This document shows positions 18,433 through 27,319 of a DNA stretch of 64,000 nucleotides, one piece after another. How positions within the stretch are numbered: the stretch's first letter is position 1; the number at the start of each line of letters is the position of its first letter. The position numbers and the translations under genes were made by a program. This DNA comes from Burkholderiales bacterium (GTDB lineage: Bacteria > Pseudomonadota > Gammaproteobacteria > Burkholderiales > Casimicrobiaceae): assembly GCA_016790165.1 (NCBI GenBank), contig JAEUPL010000021.1, positions 149,401 through 213,400 on the forward strand. The letters run 5' to 3'. The notes under the pieces are model-generated. The model worked only from the letters and a program-made list of their open reading frames with translations. It was not told the DNA's origin and did not search any database.

Positions 18433-19185
18433 CTACATCTGCTTGAACAGGTGGAAGAAATGTCGGCTCACCGCAATTCGTTCGTTGCTCCCGCGCAAAA
18501 CGACCGAATGCTTTTCCACGCCATCGCGCGTGATGCGATTGATGCGCCGGACGTTGACGATGGCGCTACGGTGAACCTGCCAGAACACTTCCGGATCCAG
18601 CCCATCCATCAGTTCTCGCAACGACATCCGGATCAGCACGTCGTCGTTCTCAGTCACGACCCGCGTGTATTTGGTATCTGACTGGAAGAAGATCACGTCG
18701 TCCACGGGGAACATCTTCACATCCTGGCCAACCAGCGCCTTGATCCATTTCAGCCGTTCGGACGTTTTCGGTGTCTGACTGTTCAGCAGGTGCACCACCG
18801 GCGTCAAATCATCGGGGGGCGAATCAATGTTCGCGAGGAGCCGCGCGATGGTGACGTTCAGGCGTTCTTCCTCGATGGGCTTCAGCAAATAGTCGACGGC
18901 CCCGCGCTCGAAGGCCTCGACCGCGAACTGATCGTAGGCCGTGCAAAACACGATCCGCGAACGGTCGCCAATCTCCGCCGCCACTTCAAGCCCCGTCTTC
19001 ACAGGCATGCGGATGTCGAGGAAGCAGACATCCGGCGACGTTGCCTCAAACTGCGCGAGCGCATCCTCACCGTTCACTGCCTCTGCGACGATCTGGACCC
19101 TATCGCTATGGGCCTCCAGCAACTCGCGCATCCGCTCGCGCATCAGCGGTTCGTCGTCGGCATACAGGGCTCTTAACCTTTCCAT
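18433..19185 (-). CDS. LytTR-family response regulator (AlgR/LytR type)
   Basis: 250 residues. The receiver domain covers about 5-120 with phosphoacceptor Asp57 (CFLDIRMP), preceding acidic pair ADDEP and later Lys in YLLKPIEEE. A LytTR DNA-binding domain covers about 145-250 (GQDVKMFPVDDVIFFQSDTKYTRVV, WQVHRSAIVNVRRI, SRHFFHLFKQ). Its gene starts 30 bases after the histidine kinase gene and is surely its cognate partner. It is the last gene of a run that starts with DUF47 and pit. Confidence 0.94.
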   Translation of the reverse strand: MERLRALYADDEPLMRERMRELLEAHSDRVQIVAEAVNGEDALAQFEATSPDVCFLDIRMPVKTGLEVAAEIGDRSRIVFCTAYDQFAVEAFERGAVDYLLKPIEEERLNVTIARLLANIDSPPDDLTPVVHLLNSQTPKTSERLKWIKALVGQDVKMFPVDDVIFFQSDTKYTRVVTENDDVLIRMSLRELMDGLDPEVFWQVHRSAIVNVRRINRITRDGVEKHSVVLRGSNERIAVSRHFFHLFKQM

Positions 19186-19215
19186 GGCGATTCGTCTGGT
19201 AGGAGGGCGAAATAG

Positions 19216-20319
19216 TCAGTTCGTGGTTGCCGTCGACTCGGCGTCGGCAACCACGGGGATTTGTAGTAACGCGATGCAGCCGCTCGGCGAGTTCTGGGTC
19301 AGCTGCACGCGCGCCGAGTCGCCGTAAATCGCCCGCAGGCGCTGTGCGATGTTCGAAAGGCCCAAGCCGCCACCCGCATCCTTCGACACCGTGGAGGTCA
19401 GGCCGACACCGGTATCGATGACGCGAATTTCGACGCACGCATCGGCCAGTGTTGCGGTTACGTCGATGCGGCCACCGTCGCGGGCGGGTTCGATGCCGTG
19501 TTTGACGGCGTTCTCCACCAGTGTCATGACCAGTGCCGGCGGCAGCTCTACGGCGTCCACTGCCGCATCCGCCTGCACCGAGAACGCCAGCCGATCCCGC
19601 ATGCGCGTCTGCATGATCGCCAGATAGGCGGAAATCTGCTCGAACTCACGCCGTACCGTCGCTTTGTCGTCCCGCATCGACGGGATCGACATACGCAGAA
19701 ATCGCACCAGATGGCCGATCAATCTGGAGGCCTCGGGCGCACCTTTCTGCGCCAGCTGCTGCGCTGCCGCCAACGTGTTGAACAGGAAGTGCGGCTCAAT
19801 TTGAGCCTGTAGAAGTCGAAGGCGGGTTTCGGTCAACTGCCGTTGCACATCGCTTTCCTGTTTTTCGCTGGACAGGCGGCGATTGGTGATGGTGATCTGC
19901 TGCGCGCGCAGATACACGACGGCGCCGACAATCGCAGCGTAGAGCAACCCCGCCGAGACGCCTGCCACCAGCATGGCCTGGAAGCGCAGGTAGAACGTCT
20001 GACGCAAGTCGTTTCCGTAGTAGCGATCCAGCGTCGCACCAATCAGAAACGCAATAAATACCGCTGCAATCGGTGCCGCAACAGAGATGTGAATCAGCTT
20101 GCGCGCGAGTGTCGCCGTCGGAGAGAAGACCGGCACCACTGCCAGGCCCAACAAAAAAAACAAAACGTTCAGCGCTGGCCACGCTTCAAAAAAGGCGATG
20201 TCGGGCACCCACCACGCAGCGAGAGCGGCCATCACCACAGCCAGCGGCACCGACGCGAACAGCCATCGCGGTAGCGCGATCGACGGTGCACCACGCGAGT
20301 TGTTCGCTTCGCCGGCCAT
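19216..20319 (-). CDS. LytS/AlgZ-type sensor histidine kinase
   Basis: 367 residues with four to five membrane helices in the first 150 residues (WLFASVPLAVVMAALAAWWV, WPALNVLFFLLGLAVVPVF, SVAAPIAAVFIAFLIGA, MLVAGVSAGLLYAAIVGAVVYL). A coiled linker and the His_kinase domain follow, with phosphoacceptor His in LQAQIEPHFLFNTLAAAQ, then the HATPase_c domain (LVENAVKHGIEPARDGG, IRVIDTGVGL). There is no recognisable sensor domain beyond the membrane part. It begins 9 bases after the pit stop codon and precedes the LytTR regulator. A role in sensing linked to phosphate or the envelope is inference only. Confidence 0.93.
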   Translation of the reverse strand: MAGEANNSRGAPSIALPRWLFASVPLAVVMAALAAWWVPDIAFFEAWPALNVLFFLLGLAVVPVFSPTATLARKLIHISVAAPIAAVFIAFLIGATLDRYYGNDLRQTFYLRFQAMLVAGVSAGLLYAAIVGAVVYLRAQQITITNRRLSSEKQESDVQRQLTETRLRLLQAQIEPHFLFNTLAAAQQLAQKGAPEASRLIGHLVRFLRMSIPSMRDDKATVRREFEQISAYLAIMQTRMRDRLAFSVQADAAVDAVELPPALVMTLVENAVKHGIEPARDGGRIDVTATLADACVEIRVIDTGVGLTSTVSKDAGGGLGLSNIAQRLRAIYGDSARVQLTQNSPSGCIALLQIPVVADAESTATTN

Positions 20320-20328
20320 TGCGGGCGA

Positions 20329-21339
20329 TCAGAACAGGTGTTTGCCGGCCCACCACGCGATAGCAGCCATAAACGCGGATGCCGGGATGGTGAACACCCA
20401 CGCCCAGACGATGCTGCCGGCAATCCCCCAGCGCACCGCCGTCACCTTGCGTGCGGCGCCGACGCCGACGATTGAACCCGTAATCGTGTGCGTGGTGGAC
20501 ACCGGAATGCCGAAGGACGACGCAACAAACAACGTGATTGCCCCCCCCGTTTCAGCGCAGAAACCACCCACGGGCTTCAGTTTGGTGATTTTTTGCCCCA
20601 TCGTCTTCACAATGCGCCACCCACCAAACAGGGTACCGAGTGAGATGGCAGCATAGCAGGAGACGATGACCCAGTAGGGCGGTGTCGGTGCGCCTTTCGC
20701 AACCACGCCCGATATCAGCAATAACAACCAGATGATGCCCATCGTCTTTTGTGCATCGTTGCTGCCATGGCCAAGGCTGTATAGCGCACAAGAAACCAGT
20801 TGACCCCGCCGGAACCACTTGTCGACGCGCCGCGGCGTGCTGCGATGAAACAGCCAGGACACCGCCAGCATCAACAATGCCCCTAGAACGAAGCCCATGA
20901 GCGGTGAAACGATGATAAATACCACCGTCTTGCCGATCCCCGATCCGATCAGTGCGCTCGTGCCCGCCTTCGCCACCGTCGCGCCAATCATGCCTCCGAT
21001 CAGCGCATGAGACGACGACGACGGGATGCCGTAGTACCACGTCACCACGTTCCACAAGATGGCCCCTACGAGTGCGCCAAAGATCACGTGGGAGTCGACG
21101 ACCGACGGATCGACCATGCCTTTACCAATGGTGGCCGCGACGTGCAGGCCGAAAATAAAGAGCGCCAGAAAATTGAAGCAGGCCGCCCAAATCACTGCCT
21201 GGCCGGGCCGCAGCACCGCCGTCGACACAATGGTGGCAATGGCGTTGGCGGCATCGTGAAAGCCGTTCATGAAATCGAATGCCAGCGCGAGTGCGACCAG
21301 CATCACGATGACCCAAAGGGCAACGACGGTGGGTTCCAT
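20329..21339 (-). CDS. pit: Low-affinity inorganic phosphate permease, Pit family
   Basis: 336 residues, a polytopic inner-membrane protein of the PiT/PHO4 family that moves metal-phosphate with protons. The N-terminal repeat shows FDFMNGFHDAANAIATIVSTAVL and the C-terminal repeat FGIPVSTTHTITGSIVGVGAARK, both signature PiT duplications. YSLGHGSNDAQKTMGII marks the second GxNDxxK-like element. It follows the DUF47 gene by 47 bases, the usual pairing of Pit with its accessory protein. Confidence 0.94.
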   Translation of the reverse strand: MEPTVVALWVIVMLVALALAFDFMNGFHDAANAIATIVSTAVLRPGQAVIWAACFNFLALFIFGLHVAATIGKGMVDPSVVDSHVIFGALVGAILWNVVTWYYGIPSSSSHALIGGMIGATVAKAGTSALIGSGIGKTVVFIIVSPLMGFVLGALLMLAVSWLFHRSTPRRVDKWFRRGQLVSCALYSLGHGSNDAQKTMGIIWLLLLISGVVAKGAPTPPYWVIVSCYAAISLGTLFGGWRIVKTMGQKITKLKPVGGFCAETGGAITLFVASSFGIPVSTTHTITGSIVGVGAARKVTAVRWGIAGSIVWAWVFTIPASAFMAAIAWWAGKHLF

Positions 21340-21386
21340 AAGTGAACTTGTCTCGTGAAGTCAGCGAAGTGTGGTCGGTGGTCCGA

Positions 21387-22025
21387 TCACGCGTTTTCGA
21401 TCACGATGCCCTGCATCACATTGGCGACATCCTCACAGCGATCCGTCACCGTTTCAAGCAACTCGTAAATCGCCTTGAGCTTGATCAGTTGTACCGCCTC
21501 GCGTTCCGTACGAAACAGTTTGGAGATGGCACTGCGCATGACGCGATCAGCATCCGACTCGAGTCGATCAATTTCCTCACAAATTTTGAGAATGGTCGCC
21601 GCGTTGTCCATATTGGGCAGCAGCGCCACGGCCGATTTCACGCGCTCACTACATTGCAAGCAGATCTCGGCCAACTGCTTCGCCTCGGGCGTGACCGTCT
21701 TGATGTCGTAGAGCGATACCGATTCCGCTACGTCCTGTATCAGATCCAGCACATCATCCATATTCGAGATGAGCTGATGAATTTCCTCGCGGTCCAGCGG
21801 CGTGATGAACGTTTTGTGCAACAACTGAATGGCTTCCCGCGTGTACGTGTCGCCGCGTTTCTCGATAGCATCGATGGCGTTGGCGTGATCGCGCAGGTCC
21901 GTCGCGCCCTCACCGAGCGCGTTCATCAGTGCGACCAACTCCTTGCCGCCTTCGACAATTTCGTGCGCGTGCAGATTAAAGAGCTCGAAAAAGCGTCCTT
22001 CTTGCGGCATCAAACGGCCAAACAT
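21387..22025 (-). CDS. DUF47 (PhoU-like) Pit accessory protein
   Basis: 212 residues, mostly alpha-helical, of the DUF47/YkaA family related to PhoU. It opens MFGRLMPQEGRFFELFNLHA, and EGGKELVALM, KRGDTYTREAIQLLHKTFITPLDREEIHQLISNMDDVLDLIQD is typical. These proteins are thought to regulate the Pit permease encoded with them, analogous to PhoU with Pst. It heads the DUF47-pit-kinase-regulator run. The two-component genes in the same run are unusual company. Confidence 0.93.
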   Translation of the reverse strand: MFGRLMPQEGRFFELFNLHAHEIVEGGKELVALMNALGEGATDLRDHANAIDAIEKRGDTYTREAIQLLHKTFITPLDREEIHQLISNMDDVLDLIQDVAESVSLYDIKTVTPEAKQLAEICLQCSERVKSAVALLPNMDNAATILKICEEIDRLESDADRVMRSAISKLFRTEREAVQLIKLKAIYELLETVTDRCEDVANVMQGIVIENA

Positions 22026-22145
22026 CGTAATCCCTCGCGTATAGAAAGTTGGCTGAATTCTAGTGCTTCAACGCAGAGCGGATTGGGCAACGCGAAGGCG
22101 GTCGACTGGACCAGCGGCAGTGGTGCAAGACAAGCGAACGGCGCT

Positions 22146-23222
22146 TCAGCGGCGAATGATCGTCTCGCCGTATTCCGCGATCAGCTCCGCCAGCTTGCGG
22201 ATTGTGAGCGGCGCCGACCCTTCCGCCTTATTGTTCACCACCAGAAACGACTCCTGCCGATTGCGTGCCGCTTCGACGATCAGGTTCGCCACCTGGCGTC
22301 GACCGTCGGGATCTTCGTCCACCAGTGCGGCGAAAGGCGCATAGCGTGCCTTCGCCTCCTCGTAACGAAATCCGGAGTGCAGGCTCCAGCGAATCGTGAG
22401 CGGCAGTCGCCCGCTTTCGCGCCAGAAGCGCGTCTGCGCGGCCGCGTCTGGCATCCGGGCATGGATAGCGATGCAATGCGTCGCGCATCCTGCACACAGT
22501 GCTGCCAGGTAGTCGTCAGTGAGCAGCTCCGGGTCGCGCACCTCGACGGCGTAGAAAGCCGGCGAAGACAACCGCGGCAGTGCAAGCAGGAATTCGGCAA
22601 GTGCATCGGCAAACCGCTGCGGCGATCTTGTGAAGCGCGGCCCGAGAGGTGGAAACTGAAACACGAGCGGGCCACAGGTTTCGCCGAGCCCCTGCACCGC
22701 TGGCCACACGAACTGCGCTGCGGCGAGCGCGGCGTCAAGAAAGGCGGCGTTGTCGCTCCATTGGCCGCTGTCGCTGCGCAGCCGGGGCCCGGTAAACAGC
22801 ATAGGCGCTTTGACCAGAAAGCGAAAATCCGTAACCACGCCACGCACCTGCGCCGCGTAGCGCCGAAAATCGGTCTCGCTGATCGGTGCGTAGAACGTGC
22901 GATCAATGCCGACCGTCTTCAGCAGGGGATGTCGCGCGTAAGCCGTGAGTCCGTATCGAGAAAGCTTTTGCTCGGGGTAGGTGTCCCCGTAGACCAAGCC
23001 GGCCCAGCCCGCGAAACTCCACGACGATGTGCCAAAACGGGCACCTGGCGGCATGCCCGACGCGAGCTCGGCCAGCGCCGCATCGACAGCAGCGGACTGC
23101 ACCGAATCAGCGCGAGCGGCGGCGCGGGCCTGCGACGGTCTGGCCACATCGCGAACTACGCCGTGCCCACGAAGGCCTACGCTCGAAGCACCGCCAAAAA
23201 GGTCAAACTGATCGCTGGACAC
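22146..23222 (-). CDS. DUF72 domain protein
   Basis: 358 residues of the DUF72/YecE family, a TIM-barrel-like fold of unknown activity. Recognisable parts are FGTSSWSFAGWAGLVYG, FYAPISETDFRRYAAQVRG, FVVKAP-like FRFLVKAPMLF, GPLVFQFPPLGPRF, YAVEVRDPELL and FLVVNNKAEGSAPLTIRKLAELI. It starts at a GTG (23222) with the N-terminus MSSDQFDLFGG. It is monocistronic on the minus strand. Confidence 0.9.
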   Translation of the reverse strand: MSSDQFDLFGGASSVGLRGHGVVRDVARPSQARAAARADSVQSAAVDAALAELASGMPPGARFGTSSWSFAGWAGLVYGDTYPEQKLSRYGLTAYARHPLLKTVGIDRTFYAPISETDFRRYAAQVRGVVTDFRFLVKAPMLFTGPRLRSDSGQWSDNAAFLDAALAAAQFVWPAVQGLGETCGPLVFQFPPLGPRFTRSPQRFADALAEFLLALPRLSSPAFYAVEVRDPELLTDDYLAALCAGCATHCIAIHARMPDAAAQTRFWRESGRLPLTIRWSLHSGFRYEEAKARYAPFAALVDEDPDGRRQVANLIVEAARNRQESFLVVNNKAEGSAPLTIRKLAELIAEYGETIIRR

Positions 23223-23300
23223 CCTGTTGAGCGTACTACGACGAGCTGATCACGGCCAGTACGCGATCATGACACGCGATTCCCAACCGCAATTTCGGCA

Positions 23301-23972
23301 CTACTCGTAGTAAAGCGAGGGCTGACGCCGGGTCGGTTCCGCTTTCGGTACGAGGTCCAAGCGGGCTTCTACCACCTGCACGGTGCTGGCGTCGAATGAC
23401 AGACGTCGTGGCATCGCTGGCGTCACCTGACCTGGCAACAGCAGGCTTGGATGAGCCACAAATACATTGTGCTCACCTGTACCCACGCCTTCGATGACCA
23501 CAGAGCCATTCTTCCCGGTCTTGCCAAACCACGGGGTATCCACGACGTAAACGTGCGCACTCATCCAGTCGTGGATCAGACACTGCAACGTGACTTGGCC
23601 GGGTTTGTCGAGCAACACCGCCTCCGGCTCGCGACGCGTGTAGACCCTGTGTTCGAAGACGGTCGGCCCCGACAGCACCTTGACGTGGTGCTCGGTGCGA
23701 TCACGGTTGGGAAAGCGTACCTTGGTGCCGACCTGCACCACGGAGACAAACGGCTCGAACTTGTAATAGGATTGCTCCACGATGGCCGTGGCATCGGGCT
23801 TGACGGCGGGTGCCCTGCCTGTGACGGGCACGGCATAGACCACGGCGTTCTGCACCGGGTTGCCGTTACGATCCTTGATCTGGGCGACCAGCGTGCCCGC
23901 GACGGCGGTGTCAGCTATCAGGGCTGCGACCACGCCGGGCATCCAAACGATGAGCGAACGGTTTATTGCCAT
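23301..23972 (-). CDS. Periplasmic cupredoxin-like (methylamine utilization family) protein
   Basis: 223 residues with an N-terminal signal peptide ending ADTAVAG. A carboxypeptidase-regulatory-like beta domain (LVAQIKDRNGNPVQNAVVYAVP) is followed by a cupredoxin-like part. Potential type 1 copper ligands appear in order: His of TEHHVKVL, Cys and His of LQCLIHDWM, and the adjacent Met. Relatives are annotated as methylamine utilization proteins, but no methylamine dehydrogenase genes are present here, so the name should not be read as a function. Electron transfer or copper binding in the periplasm is the reasonable inference. Confidence 0.8.
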   Translation of the reverse strand: MAINRSLIVWMPGVVAALIADTAVAGTLVAQIKDRNGNPVQNAVVYAVPVTGRAPAVKPDATAIVEQSYYKFEPFVSVVQVGTKVRFPNRDRTEHHVKVLSGPTVFEHRVYTRREPEAVLLDKPGQVTLQCLIHDWMSAHVYVVDTPWFGKTGKNGSVVIEGVGTGEHNVFVAHPSLLLPGQVTPAMPRRLSFDASTVQVVEARLDLVPKAEPTRRQPSLYYE

Positions 23973-24002
23973 GCTACGTCCCCGCTTTCCGGTAAATCCT
24001 CA

Positions 24003-24146
24003 ATGAGTCAGACGCAACACGCGGCCTGTCTGCGCCAGCAGAGCGCCTTGTCCGCCCTGCGAATGCAACCACCCAGCCTCTTGCCTGAACTGCACAGGCA
24101 ACTCTACGTCAACCTGGTCACGCTGTCATCCTTCACCGCACGATAA
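24003..24146 (+). CDS. Possible small protein translationally coupled to the next gene
   Basis: A 47-codon frame (begins MSQTQHAACLRQQSALSALR, ends LVTLSSFTAR) whose stop overlaps the ATG of the following gene as TAATG. The overlap is what suggests translation. There is no recognised family, no clear ribosome binding site, and the composition is not decisive. The same frame continues upstream as antisense to the cupredoxin-like gene, so chance remains likely. Confidence 0.25.
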   Translation: MSQTQHAACLRQQSALSALRMQPPSLLPELHRQLYVNLVTLSSFTAR

Positions 24147-24592
24147 TGCCGCTGGCCCTTGGTTTTCGCGTGCTCTGGGCACTGCCTGTCAGTGTGCTGG
24201 CATTGCCACTGCTCCCGCTTGCGCTTTGGCGTGGACACTGGAGGGCGACAGGCGGCGCGCTGGAAATCACGAGCCCTGCGCTGTCCTGGTTCCTGCGCGG
24301 CGTTTGGTTCCGCTGGCTGGCCGGAGGCAATGGCTTCGCAGCCGCAACGATCGGGCAAGTCATCATCGCGCGTGATGCCGATTGCCTGACGCGTTGCCGA
24401 GCACACGAGCTTGCGCATGTGCGGCAATGCCTACGTTGGGGCCCGCTATTCCCATTCGCCTACATCGCCGCCGGCCTGTACGCTGCATGGCGCGCACGAG
24501 CCTTCCAGGCGTACTACTGGGACAACGCGTTCGAGCGCGAGGCGCGCGCCGCCGAGGAAGGCTCCCAATGCGAGGCGCGTTCGCTCAGTTAG
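24146..24592 (+). CDS. Small membrane protein with a HELAH (HExxH) motif
   Basis: 148 residues, no named function. A hydrophobic N-terminus (LGFRVLWALPVSVLALPLLPLALW) may be a membrane helix. The middle has SRALTH-free but charged RARDADCLTRCR-like sequence leading into AHELAHVRQCLRWGPLFPF, an HExxH zinc-protease signature. A second hydrophobic stretch (FAYIAAGLYAAW) follows, and the end (YYWDNAFEREARAAE) offers a Glu downstream of HExxH as a possible third ligand, as in gluzincins. Activity as a metallopeptidase is possible but unproven; the protein is much shorter than known integral membrane peptidases. Confidence 0.6.
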   Translation: MPLALGFRVLWALPVSVLALPLLPLALWRGHWRATGGALEITSPALSWFLRGVWFRWLAGGNGFAAATIGQVIIARDADCLTRCRAHELAHVRQCLRWGPLFPFAYIAAGLYAAWRARAFQAYYWDNAFEREARAAEEGSQCEARSLS

Positions 24593-24676
24593 CGCCAGTT
24601 GGCCCGGATATTTCATGCGCGACGGAATGCAGTGGCGCGGGAACTTCGCGCGCAGGTTGCGATGGCCGCTCGCAGC

Positions 24677-24698
24677 GCCGATAGCGCGTGCTATCGGC
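24677..24698. other. Perfect 9-bp hairpin
   Basis: GCCGATAGC and GCTATCGGC are perfect inverted arms around a 4-base GCGT loop, in the 294-base gap between the HELAH gene and the convergent rimO. No T-tract follows on either strand, so it is not a standard intrinsic terminator. It may be a transcript-end structure. Confidence 0.45.
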
Positions 24699-24886
24699 CA
24701 GGGGGCTGTCGCAAGATGCGCCCAATTGCACCGCCGATGCACCCGCAGCAGGAAAACCAAAATGGCTTCGATGAACGACTCACAAACCCGCATCCACGCT
24801 TGCTCGCAGCCATGTTTTCCTACGACCCCATCAAGTATCCGGGCTAGTCACGAACGTGGTTTGGGTACGCTGCGAGACGCGACCAA

Positions 24887-26266
24887 TCAGTCGTCGCGCT
24901 CATAGCCCGGCAGCACGGCGATCAGGTCGTGTTCGGTCGCCTCCACGACGGTGACTGCGACGATGTCGCCAACCTTGAGCTCGTCACCATTTTGCACGTG
25001 GACAAGGCCGTCGATCTCCGGCGCGTCGGCCCATGAGCGGGCGACAGCGATGTTGTCCTGTACGTCGTCAACAATGACTTCGATCTCACGACCAATCTTC
25101 GCTCGCAAGCGCGCCTCACTGATCTCGGCCTGCACGTCCATGAAGCGCTCGCGGCGTTCTTCCTTCACTTCGTCGGGCAACTGGTCCGGCAGATCGTTGG
25201 CTGTCGCGCCGTCAACCGGCGAGTAAGCGAAGCAACCCACGCGATCCAGTTGCGCCTCGCGCAGGAAGTCGAGCAGTTCCTCAAACTCAGCCTCGGTCTC
25301 GCCCGGAAAGCCAACGATGAACGTGGATCGGATGGTGAGATCCGGGCACGCTGCACGCCACGCACGGACGCGCTCGATGTTTTTCTCGCCGCTAGCCGGG
25401 CGCTTCATGAGCTTGAGAATGCGCGGATTCGCGTGCTGGAACGGCACGTCGAGGTAAGGTAGCACGCGCCCACCGGATGCCAGTGTGCTCTGCGCCATCA
25501 GCGGCATAACGTTGTCGACACTTGGATACGGATACACGTAATGCATGCGCGTCCAAACGCCGAGCGTGCCGAGCGTTTCCGCAAGCTCGAGCATGCGGGT
25601 CTTGACCGGCTTGCCGTTGACGAAGTCGGTCCGGTACTTGACGTCGACACCGTAGGCCGACGTATCCTGCGAGATGACCAGCAGTTCCTTCACGCCCGAC
25701 TTGACCAGAGACTCCGCCTCGCGCATCACCTCGCCGATCGGCCGGCTGACCAGATCGCCACGCATCGAGGGGATGATGCAGAAGCTGCAACGGTGATTGC
25801 AGCCTTCGGAGATCTTCAGATACGCGTAATGCCTGGGCGTAAGCTTGACGCCGTGATCGGGGACGAGATCGATGAACTGGTGATGCGGTTTGGGGAGATG
25901 CGTATGCACCGCATCCATCACCTCGTTCGGTGCGTGTGGACCCGTGACTGCGAGGACTTTCGGGTGGATGTTGCGGATGAAATCGCCATCCTGCTTGGCA
26001 CCCAGGCAGCCGGTCACAATGACCTTGCCGTTCTCGGCGATCGCCTCGCCAATCGCATCAAGCGATTCCGCGACCGCATCGTCGATGAAACCGCAGGTGT
26101 TGACGACCACGAGATCGGCGTCGGCGTAGTCGCCTACCGTGGCATAGCCCTCGGCTTTCAGGCGGGTCAGCACCTGTTCGCTGTCGACGAGGGCTTTCGG
26201 GCAGCCTAACGACACAAAGCCAACTTTTGGCGCTGTCAGATTACTTTGCAACTTGGTACTGCTCAT
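24887..26266 (-). CDS. rimO: Ribosomal protein S12 methylthiotransferase RimO
   Basis: 459 residues. RimO adds a methylthio group to Asp88 of ribosomal protein S12 using SAM and two iron-sulfur clusters. The N-terminal MTTase domain starts [19 protein letters not shown] with its cysteines. The radical-SAM motif is [19 protein letters not shown] (CxxxCxxC) and the TRAM domain occupies the C-terminus ([27 protein letters not shown]). RimO is distinguished from MiaB by [12 protein letters not shown]. It is a single gene, convergent with the HELAH gene. Confidence 0.97.
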   Translation of the reverse strand: MSSTKLQSNLTAPKVGFVSLGCPKALVDSEQVLTRLKAEGYATVGDYADADLVVVNTCGFIDDAVAESLDAIGEAIAENGKVIVTGCLGAKQDGDFIRNIHPKVLAVTGPHAPNEVMDAVHTHLPKPHHQFIDLVPDHGVKLTPRHYAYLKISEGCNHRCSFCIIPSMRGDLVSRPIGEVMREAESLVKSGVKELLVISQDTSAYGVDVKYRTDFVNGKPVKTRMLELAETLGTLGVWTRMHYVYPYPSVDNVMPLMAQSTLASGGRVLPYLDVPFQHANPRILKLMKRPASGEKNIERVRAWRAACPDLTIRSTFIVGFPGETEAEFEELLDFLREAQLDRVGCFAYSPVDGATANDLPDQLPDEVKEERRERFMDVQAEISEARLRAKIGREIEVIVDDVQDNIAVARSWADAPEIDGLVHVQNGDELKVGDIVAVTVVEATEHDLIAVLPGYERDD

Positions 26267-26296
26267 GGTGAATGGGTCGGGACGCGCGCCAAAAGA

Positions 26297-26424
26297 GGAC
26301 GAATGACGAAGGACGAATGACGCAAAGCTTTGCGGTCATTGACTCTCGTTCGATGCAGGACACCCACCCGCAGGCAGTCAGAAGCGGCCGCGTCGTCTGG
26401 CGCGAAGCGCGTTCGTCATTCGTC
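26297..26424. repeat. Direct and inverted GACGAATGACGAA repeats
   Basis: GGACGAATGACGAA at 26297-26310 is followed directly by GGACGAATGACG (26311-26322). A perfect 13-base inverted partner TTCGTCATTCGTC lies at 26412-26424, 101 bases away. The whole sits between rimO and the end of phaR. Such motifs are usually dispersed through intergenic DNA; transcripts through it would fold into a long stem. Confidence 0.55.
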
Positions 26425-26440
26425 GGGCGCGCTCTGCGCG

Positions 26441-27049
26441 CTACTTCTTTTCGCCGCCAGGAAACCCCGGGAAGGGGAAACCGGGGAAGAATTGCTTGGT
26501 GCTTTCCTGCATCTTTTGCTGCATGTCGAGGAACATCTTGCTCGACTGCTCAAGGTAGTTGCCCATCACGCCCTGCATGGCAGGCGCCTGCATCTGCATG
26601 AACTGCTGCCAGACTTCGGAGCCCACCTTGGCCGGATCGCCCCCGGCGCCGCCGAGCATGGCGCCGCCCTGCTCGGCCATCTTCTTCTGGAAATCCATGA
26701 ACGCGCGCACGTTCTGCTCGAACAGGCCGCCCACCACGCCCTGCATTGCTCCACCGTAAAAGCGGATCATCTGGGCGAGCATCTCGTTGGAGAACATCGG
26801 CACACCGGCCGCTTCTTCCTCGAGGATGATCTGCAGCAAGATCGCCCGGGTCAACTCTTCGTTGGTCTTGGCGTCGCGCACCTGGAACGGCGTGTTCTCC
26901 ACCACCATCTGCTTGACGTCGGCGAGCGTGATGTAGCCGCTGGTGGCCGTGTCATACAGTCGGCGGTTCGGATACTTTTTGATGATGCGCATCGCCGAAC
27001 GCGCGCCGCGTGTGCTGCCGAAGCCTGTTTTGGTTGCCATCGTCGCCAT
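26441..27049 (-). CDS. phaR: Polyhydroxyalkanoate synthesis repressor PhaR
   Basis: 202 residues. PhaR represses phasin synthesis when no PHA granules are present and is titrated off DNA by binding to granules. The N-terminal DNA-binding/PHB-binding part is MRIIKKYPNRRLYDTATSGYITLADVKQMV, the family signature, followed by KTNEELTRAILLQIILEEE. The C-terminus is Met/Gln/Gly-rich (MQMQAPAMQGVMGNYLEQSSKMFLDMQ), suited to granule binding. It is divergent from the phasin gene, whose promoter carries two matching palindromes. An ATG at 27040 is an alternative start. Confidence 0.96.
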   Translation of the reverse strand: MATMATKTGFGSTRGARSAMRIIKKYPNRRLYDTATSGYITLADVKQMVVENTPFQVRDAKTNEELTRAILLQIILEEEAAGVPMFSNEMLAQMIRFYGGAMQGVVGGLFEQNVRAFMDFQKKMAEQGGAMLGGAGGDPAKVGSEVWQQFMQMQAPAMQGVMGNYLEQSSKMFLDMQQKMQESTKQFFPGFPFPGFPGGEKK

Positions 27050-27252
27050 CCTTGAGTCGTTCTTGTTCTGCCGCGCCGGGCTGCTGCTTGCGTCAGACTT
27101 CTCTAGCGTCAGCGGTTTGTGCAGTGCGCCATTGTAGTGCAGCCGAGCGTGGTCGCAATGGCCGGAAGCACCATCTAGCGGCGCTTTGCGCAGGATTGCC
27201 TAGCGCCGGCCGCGCAGCGTTTGAAACCACTTCTAGGAGAACCGACTCTAAT

Positions 27253-27269
27253 TTGCTGCATCGCAACAA
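27253..27269. promoter_or_regulatory. PhaR-type operator 1 upstream of the phasin promoter
   Basis: TTGCTGCATCGCAACAA is an interrupted palindrome: TTG-TGC and GCA-CAA arms about the centre. It ends 7 bases before the -35 element. The TGC/GCA-rich symmetry is what known PhaR operators show. Binding itself is inference. Confidence 0.6.
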
Positions 27270-27276
27270 ATAGTGC

Positions 27277-27305
27277 TTGACTTGGCTGGGGGTCATCCCT
27301 AACAT
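27277..27305 (+). promoter_or_regulatory. Sigma-70 promoter of the phasin gene
   Basis: TTGACT (27277-27282) and TAACAT (27300-27305) are separated by exactly 17 bases, a good match to the sigma-70 consensus (5/6 and 4/6). Transcription should start near 27312, about 50 bases before the phasin ATG. Confidence 0.65.
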
Positions 27306-27319
27306 TCGTTTTGTGCGCC

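Noticed and set aside
21342-23249. 635-codon plus-strand frame opposite DUF47 and DUF72
   Set aside because: Entirely antisense to two well-supported genes; Arg-rich without recognisable motifs.
23301-23972. Methylamine dehydrogenase accessory function for the cupredoxin-like gene
   Set aside because: No mau genes are present; the family name is inherited from distant relatives.
24599-24847. 82-codon plus-strand frame between the HELAH gene and rimO
   Set aside because: No family, no ribosome binding site, overlaps the hairpin; looks like chance in a GC-rich gap.
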